64,000 nucleotides of DNA from assembly GCA_014773175.1 (NCBI GenBank), contig VXCM01003225.1:3881-67880 (forward strand), in the 5' to 3' direction. The translations under genes were made by a program, and so were the position numbers. Each line of letters starts with the position of its first letter. The stretch's first letter is position 1. The notes under the pieces are model-generated. The model did no database searches and was not told where the DNA came from. It saw only the letters and a program-made list of their open reading frames with translations. This stretch comes from Lucifuga dentata. Its lineage: Eukaryota > Chordata > Actinopteri > Ophidiiformes > Bythitidae. Positions 58,301 through 64,000 of the stretch are shown here, piece after piece.

Positions 58301-61203
58301 GGAGGTCACTGAAGAGGATGAAGAGTGGAAAGGCAGTTGGTCCTGATGATATACCTGTAGAGGTATGGAAGTGTCTAGGAGAGGTGGCAGTAGAGTTTTT
58401 GACTAGGTTGTTCAACGAGATCTTAGAGAGTGAGAGGATGCCTGAGGAATGGAGGAGAAGTGTGCTGGTGCCGATTTTTAAGAACAAGGGAGACGTGCAG
58501 AGCTGTGGCAACTACAGAGGAATAAAGTTGATGAGCCACACAATGAAGTTATGGGAAAGAGTAGTGGAAGCTAGACTAAGGGCAGAAGTCAGCATTTCTG
58601 AGCAGCAGTATGGTTTCATGCCAAGGAAGAGTACTACAGATGCAGTATTTGCTTTGAGGATGTTGATAGAGAAGTACAGAGAAGGTCAGAGGGAGCTGCA
58701 TTGTGCCTTTGTAGATCTAGAGAAAGCATATGACAGGGTGCCGAGAGAGGAACTGTGGTGTTGTATGAGGAAGTCTGGAGTGGCAGAGAAGTATGTTAGA
58801 GTGGTGCAGGACATGTATGAGAGCTGTAAGACAGTGGTGAGGTGTGCCGTAGGTGTGACAGAGGAGTTCAAGGTGGAAGTGGGACTACACCAAGGATCAG
58901 CTCTGAGCCCCTTCTTGTTTGCTGTAGTGATGGACAGGCTGACAGATGAGGTTAGACAAGAATCCCCTTGGACTATGATGTTTGCAGATGACATTGTGAT
59001 CTGTAGTGAGAGCAGGGAGCAGGTGGAGGAAAACCTAGAGAGGTGGAGATATGCCCTGGAAAGGAGAGGAATGAAGGTTAGCCGCAGCAAGACAGAATAC
59101 ATGGCTGTGAATGAGAGGGACTCAAGTGGAATGGTGAGGTTACAGGGAATAGAGATAAAGAAGGTGGAGGATTTTAAGTACTTAGGGTCCACAGTCCAGA
59201 GCAATGGAGAGTGTGGAAAAGAGGTGAAGAAACGTGTGCAAGCAGGTTGGAATGGGTGGAGAAAAGTGTCAGGTGTGATGTGTGACAAAAGAGTCTCGGC
59301 AAGAATGAAAGGAAAGGTGTACAAAACGGTGGTGAGACCAGCGATGTTGTATGGCTTAGAGACAGTGGCACTGAGGAAAAGACAGGAGGCAGAGCTAGAG
59401 GTAGCAGAGACTAAAATGCTGAGGTTCTCTTTGGGAGTGACGAGGATGGATAGGATCAGGAACGAGTACATCAGAGGGACAGCGCATGTTAGATGTTTTG
59501 GAGATAAAGTCAGAGAGGCCAGACTGAGATGGTTTGGACATGTACAGAGGAGGGATAGTGAACATATCGGTAGAAGGATGCTGAGGTTGGAACTGCCAGG
59601 CAGGAGGCCTAGAGGAAGACCAAAGAGGAGATTTATGGATGTAGTGAAAGAGGACATGAAGTTAGTTGGTGTGAGAGAAGAGGAGGCAGAGGATAGGGTT
59701 AGATGGAGGCAGATGATTCGCTGTGGTGACCCCTGAAGGGAAAGCCGAAAGGAAAAGAAGAAGACTTTATACTGATGTAATTCTTAAAATGTAATTAAGA
59801 CATGGCCACATCCAGATATAATATTTTGTGTCTGAGCCCTTTGTGACCATGTGTGCTGTGTCTGCTGTGTGTCTACAGTCTTCAATGACTATGTTTACAT
59901 GCCATCTAATATTTAATCGTATCCAGAATACTCCAGAAACTGCAGCCAAAAAAAAAAAAAAAAAAANAAAAAAAAAAAAAAAAAAAACGGTTAGGTCATA
60001 CTTTAGGCATGTGTGAACAAGAGAGACAGAGAGGAAGAGAAAATATATTTCAGCTGTCTCTTATGTTGATGTTTGTCCATTATCACAAATTTACACCATG
60101 TTTCATTTAATTTTGCCTCCCCCTCCATCTCTCCTCTCTCTGTCATCTCTCTCTATTGATAGCGCTCAGAACTGGCTCACTCTTTAACCTATTTTAAAAG
60201 TGTGCCAGCTTCATGGGAACAGAATTCCCAAGTTAGCGGGATATCCCACTACTCTCTCACACATTAAACATTTACCTGTGACTGGCTCCACCCTTGATAC
60301 AGGTGCACGTTTGCCATTGTTGTCTCTGCCCTGCTGTTACCATAGAGGCCGAACTGGACTGTACCAAGTTACTTTTACTAGAGGGGGGTTTCATTGTCTG
60401 AGCCCCACCTTAGAATCAGGTCTCTCTCTCAGCTCTGGTTTGTTCATATACACACCAGCCTGTGGGATTCAACCCTTTAAATAGTAAAATGACTCAAGCT
60501 GAAAGGTTGATGATTATGGGGATAAATATAACATGACAGATTATTTAAAATGCTCTCATCTCTTATATTAAGTCTGTTTAATCTAGTTTTATAGCCTTAA
60601 AACCTGATGGACAGCTATGTGTGTGCTTGTGTGTTTACATCCCTCCTGTCTGTGACAAAATAGGGTAGGCCATTCACTGACCAGTCACAGATGAGATGGG
60701 GAGGAGTCAGCTTATAGTCAGCTTATCTGGTCTGTCTGAGCCAACACAGGGACAAATGATACACACACTCTTCTAGAAACTCACACAGCAGACAAACACG
60801 CACATTCACACATAGGCTTTCTTAAACACACACACAGACTTTGCCAGTTATGCACAGGAGTTGCAGAAAGAAACTGTCCCTGCTCTTTCGGACAGACTTT
60901 GGTAGATGTGCACTTTTACACACACAGCCATAACCTATTCATAGTTTGAACACACACACACACCCGCAAAGGCACACAGCTCAGGTAGGAACCATGGTGT
61001 TGCACCTGCAGATTTTGTGGTTAAGCAGTTAGCCGTAGTGCCAGAGGGGAGCATGGCGTTGTCCACATCTCCTGCCACTGAAGACAGACTGGAGTATTCC
61101 GACCATCATGAGGATGAGGAAGAGGAATATGTTTGTCTTTCCAGTCTTGGAAGCACAGATCAGGAGGAGGAGGAGGATGAAGACCAGCAAGTTCTGTGTG
61201 AAG
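43450..61203 (+). CDS. trak1: TRAK1 gene, 5' region with alternative N-terminal exons
   Basis: Trafficking kinesin protein 1 (milton family) links mitochondria, through Miro GTPases, to kinesin-1 and dynein. Only the variable N-terminal exons are in the window: 43450-43591, 51169-51363, 54166-54253 and 61053-61203. The shared exon that would read LCAERVGQ, and all of the coiled coil, lie right of base 64000. The identification rests on DVCNSTDLPELEIISLLEEQ, ADYYELDWYYEECTD and synteny with ULK4. Each 3' terminal exon stops in phase 1, the condition for sharing one downstream exon. TRAK2 is a paralogue; the exon set and the ULK4 neighbour favour TRAK1. Confidence 0.9.
45327..45340 (-). promoter_or_regulatory. 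Weak CTCF-like motif
   Basis: On the minus strand CCAACAGATGGCAG fits the CTCF core at 13 of 14 positions. The third such site in 5.5 kb. Confidence 0.25.
45380..45718. repeat. TC tract duplicated across an N, then an AG tract
   Basis: TC tracts at 45381-45411 and 45456-45482 belong to one unit repeated on both sides of the N at 45420. A separate AG tract of about 19 units lies at 45681-45717. TRAK1 intron. Confidence 0.9.
46226..46264 (+). repeat. G-rich tract with quadruplex potential
   Basis: Runs of G5-G6 separated by single T or GA, containing an N at 46239. Four or more G runs satisfy the usual G-quadruplex pattern. Confidence 0.7.
47199..47212 (-). promoter_or_regulatory. CTCF-like motif
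   Basis: On the minus strand CCAGCAGAGGGCAC fits the core CTCF consensus CCASYAGRKGGCRS at all 14 positions. Binding is not shown by sequence alone. Confidence 0.4.
48368..48480 (+). repeat. Possible tRNA-SINE fragment
   Basis: gttgtagagcctaag followed by gtgagtttgaatccagcc resembles the A- and B-box parts of fish tRNA-SINEs. The copy is short and diverged. Confidence 0.35.
49277..49311 (+). repeat. Homopolymer A run
   Basis: About 35 A residues without an N, in a TRAK1 intron. Length is likely unreliable. Confidence 0.9.
50491..50552. repeat. 62-base hairpin, pre-miRNA-like or MITE end
   Basis: ATGTTTCTAATATTTTG (50491-50507) pairs perfectly with 50536-50552. The pairing continues inward to 50516/50527 with two mismatches and one G-T pair, leaving a 10-base loop. 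The 'aaaatattagaaaca' end also resembles a fish transposon terminus, which is the likelier source. Confidence 0.6.
50807..50820 (+). promoter_or_regulatory. CTCF-like motif
   Basis: CCACTAGAGGGCAA fits the CTCF core at 13 of 14 positions, about 350 bases before the TRAK1 exon at 51169. Confidence 0.35.
51169..51363 (+). CDS. trak1: TRAK1 exon, start of HAP1-N region
   Basis: The acceptor is ctctctgtag and the exon starts in phase 1. It codes DVCNSTDLPELEIISLLEEQ, LPVYRLRADTVFGYENEDWL and ELTTEQIEETLKYF. This is the beginning of the HAP1/milton N-terminal homology region and is very close to human TRAK1. It ends TTC T before GTAAGT (phase 1), so the next residue would be Leu as in human KYFLLCAERV. 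Confidence 0.95.
53390..53433 (+). repeat. Imperfect TC microsatellite
   Basis: A TC-rich tract with CC interruptions, about 730 bases before TRAK1 exon B. Confidence 0.9.
54166..54253 (+). CDS. trak1: TRAK1 alternative first coding exon B
   Basis: The ATG at 54166 opens MKRRGQARGQRFVK, then ADYYELDWYYEECTD, and a single G precedes donor GTAAGG. A short human TRAK1 isoform begins with a few residues followed by ADYYELDWYYEEC (from memory), so this is that isoform's first exon. The frame is open upstream for 39 codons without an ATG, so 54166 is the best start. The exon ends in phase 1 and would read ECTD|V LCAER. It implies a separate promoter close upstream. Confidence 0.85.
58210..59736 (+). 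CDS. LINE reverse transcriptase ORF, N-terminally truncated, 508 codons open
   Basis: Non-LTR reverse transcriptase that would copy element RNA at a nicked target. Visible blocks: GKAVGPDDIPVE (41-52), QYGFMPRKSTTD (133-144), motif A CAFVDLEKAYDRVP (165-178), motif B GLHQGSALSPFLF (225-237), and motif C FADD (258-261) with both catalytic aspartates. It continues with KYLGS and a C-terminal LRWFGHVQRRD, as in RTE-clade proteins. There is no stop or frameshift. The first base of the apparent ATG belongs to the target-site duplication, so the start is accidental and the true N-terminus with the endonuclease is lost. It probably cannot mobilise itself. Confidence 0.9.
   Translation: MMNEENERERRVEEETIVNQEVAKISKDEVRRSLKRMKSGKAVGPDDIPVEVWKCLGEVAVEFLTRLFNEILESERMPEEWRRSVLVPIFKNKGDVQSCGNYRGIKLMSHTMKLWERVVEARLRAEVSISEQQYGFMPRKSTTDAVFALRMLIEKYREGQRELHCAFVDLEKAYDRVPREELWCCMRKSGVAEKYVRVVQDMYESCKTVVRCAVGVTEEFKVEVGLHQGSALSPFLFAVVMDRLTDEVRQESPWTMMFADDIVICSESREQVEENLERWRYALERRGMKVSRSKTEYMAVNERDSSGMVRLQGIEIKKVEDFKYLGSTVQSNGECGKEVKKRVQAGWNGWRKVSGVMCDKRVSARMKGKVYKTVVRPAMLYGLETVALRKRQEAELEVAETKMLRFSLGVTRMDRIRNEYIRGTAHVRCFGDKVREARLRWFGHVQRRDSEHIGRRMLRLELPGRRPRGRPKRRFMDVVKEDMKLVGVREEEAEDRVRWRQMIRCGDP
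58211..59763 (+). mobile_element. 5'-truncated RTE-like LINE with target-site duplication
   Basis: The 16-bp direct repeat ACTTTATACTGATGTA occurs at 58195-58210 and 59764-59779 and brackets the element exactly. The 3' end (59730-59763), with CTGAAGGGAAAAGCCGAAAG followed by AAG units, is the short tail typical of teleost RTE-type LINEs. The endonuclease half is missing, so insertion stopped early by incomplete reverse transcription. An exact duplication and an unbroken ORF mean a recent insertion. It lies in sense orientation in TRAK1, 1.3 kb before exon C. Confidence 0.93.
60994..61032 (+). promoter_or_regulatory. Short uORF before TRAK1 exon C
   Basis: An ATG in strong Kozak context (accATGg) opens 12 codons and a TAG stop, 21 bases before the ATG at 61053 and in a different frame. 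If transcription starts upstream of it, it would lower or regulate initiation at exon C. Confidence 0.3.
61053..61203 (+). CDS. trak1: TRAK1 alternative first coding exon C (acidic N-terminus)
   Basis: The ATG at 61053 has a reasonable context (gagcATGg). It codes 50 residues: MALSTSPATEDRLEYSDH, an acidic run, then DQQVLCE, with one G before donor GTAGTT (phase 1). Joined to the shared exon it would read VLCE|V LCAER. Human TRAK1 has a short isoform with an acidic N-terminus ending LLEE|V LCAER (from memory), which fits. Homology of the N-terminus itself is loose, so support comes from phase, position, charge and the donor. An upstream ORF begins at 60994. Confidence 0.68.
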
Positions 61204-61314
61204 GTAGTTTATGGTCATCCTTGTAATTAAGGACGCACTGTCTCTTGCTTGCACGGTATGTGTTTCTGTCTTGATTCTTGCAGTTGCCATTTATTCTGCA
61301 GTGAAGTTGTTTGG

Positions 61315-61342
61315 AAAAGGGATTCTCTAAAGAATCCCTTTT
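61315..61342. repeat. Short perfect inverted repeat
   Basis: AAAAGGGATTCT, a 4-base loop (ctaa), then AGAATCCCTTTT, about 110 bases after the donor of TRAK1 exon C. Confidence 0.8.
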
Positions 61343-63138
61343 GAATTATCTCTACACTTCTCGGTAATATGTCTTTTCTGATGTCTTTACTGAAAGCTAT
61401 TAGAGGTTTCTTGTCTCAGGTGGCTCTCTGCTACAAGCGCTGTCCCTCTTGGTAGTATGAAGTCGCAAGAGAGTACATTTCATCTGCCTGCCTGTTTGAC
61501 ATGTTTAAACATGGGCTTGGCTCTTAATCGCAGCAGTGACTTCATTTTTGTTTATTATAAAAATGTATAAAAATGTTAGCATGCTACAATTTCATATGTT
61601 TTGAATGAACAAAGATACATGTTGGGTGAAGTTTGATATTCCTTTTGTTAGCTGAATGTTTGATCACTGAATTTTTATGTTAGGCAGATGTTCATTTTTC
61701 ACATGACAAGAGTCTGAGAGGATGATGAAGATGACAGATAGAGGAACATGTAGCCAGAGAAATGTGGACATAGACATTGCAGCGCCATGCAGGAAGCCAG
61801 GATTCTTCCGTTGTCCGAAAGTAAACTACAAAAGTTAGTGAATGAACAGAAGTTTACCTTTCAAACAATCAATATTCATGATTGGTCATAAGAGACAGAG
61901 AGTCAGGGGCAAGTTATCTGTTAGAGTTGTCCAACAAGGAAATTATAGTCATAGATTGAACATTAAGGTGGAATGTGTCCTTTCTGCGTGTTGCCTTGGT
62001 GTGTGTTTGTTGTCCTTCAGCCTGTGTTGTCTGTTGCCCAGTAGTAGGATTATTAGACTAACTCATTCCATCTACCCCCTGCTGAAAACCAGACAGACAG
62101 AAAGCCTGGAGTGTCTGCTAATAGATTCACACTGAACCTTAACTATATTTAGACTGAGACCTTTGCTGAAATTGTTACACATACTACCTGTTGTGACCAA
62201 CTGGGCTTCTGGTGAATATTAGGACTTGCCCTTTCTCTCTCCTTTATCCTCCACTTGACAGTGAAAGAAAGAAGGAGAGCAGTCACATCTGTCTGAAGTT
62301 ACCTGCTCTGTGTATAAAACTTAAAAAAAAAAACATCCTAATCACCTTCCAGTGTTCAGTTACACCTCCTTTTACACAACCCAGGCTGTAATTGTCTCCT
62401 CTAACCTGTGCCTTCCTTTGTCTTCATTGCTTTTTTTCTGATTGAAGTGGATTTAACAAAGTAAATCAGTAAGGGAATATAACATCAACCTGATCCTCTG
62501 ATTTTATTGAAAGTATGAAATCCTAACATTTACTTTAGTCTATATTGTGTATATAGTGGAAAAATATTTTTGGGAAAAGCAAATCTACCTGGTATAACAG
62601 CCTGTTCACTTATTTCCTCTTAATGTCTAACTTAGGTGGAGTGTTTCTCTGGAAAGAAATCAGCATGGTTATCAGTCACATACACACACACACACACATA
62701 CATACACACACATACAGGTGTAGCAGATAAACAAGCAACTCCTTGTGCTATCAAATCTATAATCTCAATAGAGGCCAGAGAGCAAAGAGGTAGATGCATT
62801 TTTTGTGTATGCACATACACATACTTCCTGTTGATAACCATGTTGATTTGTTGCCTTGGTGACAACATACTCAGGAGAGACACTGTTGCTGAATGTTATA
62901 TGTGCATCACGTGTGCATGTTTGCGTTGCATGGCCATGCCTGTTTCACACTGGTATTTGACAGATTTTCAGCAGAAGCCATTTATTTGTAGAATTAAATA
63001 ACCATAAGCCATGATCAAAGTCAAGGGTCAAAGTTGTGATATTTATTGAAATATAGATACAAATAAATTTATAGAATTTTGTTACTATTTTTTAAGGCAA
63101 AATCTCTTGACTGCACAATGCAGGTGGTACTTATGTCA

Positions 63139-63168
63139 TTTGATTGATTGATTGATTGATTGATTCAG
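63139..63168 (+). repeat. TTGA tetranucleotide repeat
   Basis: Six to seven TTGA units near the right edge, TRAK1 intron. Confidence 0.9.
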
Positions 63169-64000
63169 GTTAGTGGTTGAAATCCCTGATCAGCCAGGAA
63201 AATCATGGGGTGAAAAGTGATATGTGCCGTCGTCCAAAATGAAAAATGCTTCTGTAAAGCTGACCAGTAGCGTGCATGTTCATTGATGCTTCCCTGACGA
63301 AAGAAACCAAAACAAATTCAATATCATAGTTTCATTGATGGAACTTTCAGTATCTTTATCTAAAGCAGGACCATCTGCGGCCATGTAAGGACCTGTCACC
63401 TGTGGTTTTCTTCCAGCAGCCATACATTGCATAAACTGTGTGGCAATATGAAAATATGCTGTTTGCATTGGGCAACTCTCTTTTGCATGCAGAGAGACCT
63501 GGGTTTTTCCATAGCAATTGTGCTGCATGTGTACTGTGTCAACACTGGCAAAATGTCTGTCCTTCTAAACTGGAGTGTTTTCTAAGAATACTGACTAGAA
63601 CCAGTTTGGTGCTATAATGGCTTGTATTATTTTACTGTAAGTGAAGGGAGTTGATGTATTTGCACCAGTGCAGCTGCATAATAGACATGCACGGGCGTGC
63701 CCTTTAACACTGACCTCTGTGTCTGCATTCAATAACTTATCGTTTCTTAATCATTAGCTAGTTTGATGATTGATGGGCCTGTGTGGGTCAGTGTGAAGCT
63801 ATCTTTGAGTGTGTAGGTGTGTGTACTTCTCAGAAACCTAATATGACTTGTGACCTTACAATAAGAAAAAGTGTGTAAGAGGAGGAGATAAGAGGGGGAT
63901 GTGTTGTCAGTCACTTTACCTCTTATTTAGTATTACAACAAACACTGCTGCATGGAAACACTTAGAAGCTTATATAATGTAGATTTATGTAACATTTTAT

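Larger units (their letters stand above)
54254..61052 (+). other. TRAK1 intron before exon C
   Basis: Apart from the LINE at 58211-59763 and an A-rich N join at 59967, the 55-58 kb stretch is AT-rich with no recognised feature. 59.8-61.05 kb should contain the exon C promoter; no TATA box was seen. Confidence 0.7.
61204..64000 (+). other. TRAK1 intron to the right edge
   Basis: No exon coding LCAERVGQ was found. It holds one small inverted repeat, CA and TTGA tracts and otherwise unremarkable sequence. Confidence 0.7.

Noticed and set aside
58686..59657. 323-codon open frame on the minus strand
   Set aside because: It is the antisense shadow of the LINE reverse transcriptase; Ser/Leu-rich composition and no domain.

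Overview
The window is nuclear DNA from a vertebrate, almost certainly a ray-finned (teleost) fish. The grounds are split genes with GT-AG introns, very dense dinucleotide microsatellites, teleost-type interspersed repeats (RTE-like LINE, Tc1/mariner, tRNA-SINE), and the ULK4-TRAK1 neighbourhood that is also found on human chromosome 3p22. The species cannot be named from sequence alone.

Left half (814-32094, minus strand): the 5' two thirds of ULK4, a pseudokinase followed by a helical-repeat region. I could chain 20 coding exons by protein similarity and splice phase. Their lengths sum to 2478 nt (826 codons) with no stop or phase break. The 3' exons lie beyond base 1. The lysine of VAIK and the DFG motif are replaced, so this is a pseudokinase as in mammals.

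Centre (32095-43449): a head-to-head intergenic/5' region. It holds weak promoter motifs near 33.0 kb, two teleost repeats and one short perfect hairpin.

Right half (43450-64000, plus strand): the 5' end of TRAK1 (milton-type kinesin/mitochondria adaptor). Four coding exons are visible. They form three mutually exclusive N-termini: 43450-43591 joined to 51169-51363; 54166-54253; and 61053-61203. All three end in phase 1, so each can join the same downstream exon, which lies beyond the window. The exon at 43450 has no ATG, so its start codon must lie in an upstream exon I could not find.

Mobile DNA: a 5'-truncated RTE-like LINE with an uninterrupted 508-codon reverse transcriptase ORF and a 16-bp target-site duplication (58211-59763); a dead Tc1/mariner element nested inside a tRNA-SINE (14505-15718); a fold-back element ending about 27 bp from a ULK4 splice donor; two old LINE remnants; and several SINE-like fragments.

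Assembly: 19 single N characters sit in low-complexity sequence or between two copies of the same local sequence. They look like unresolved contig joins and create false tandem duplications. I found no prokaryotic features, CRISPR arrays, rRNA genes or intact tRNA genes.
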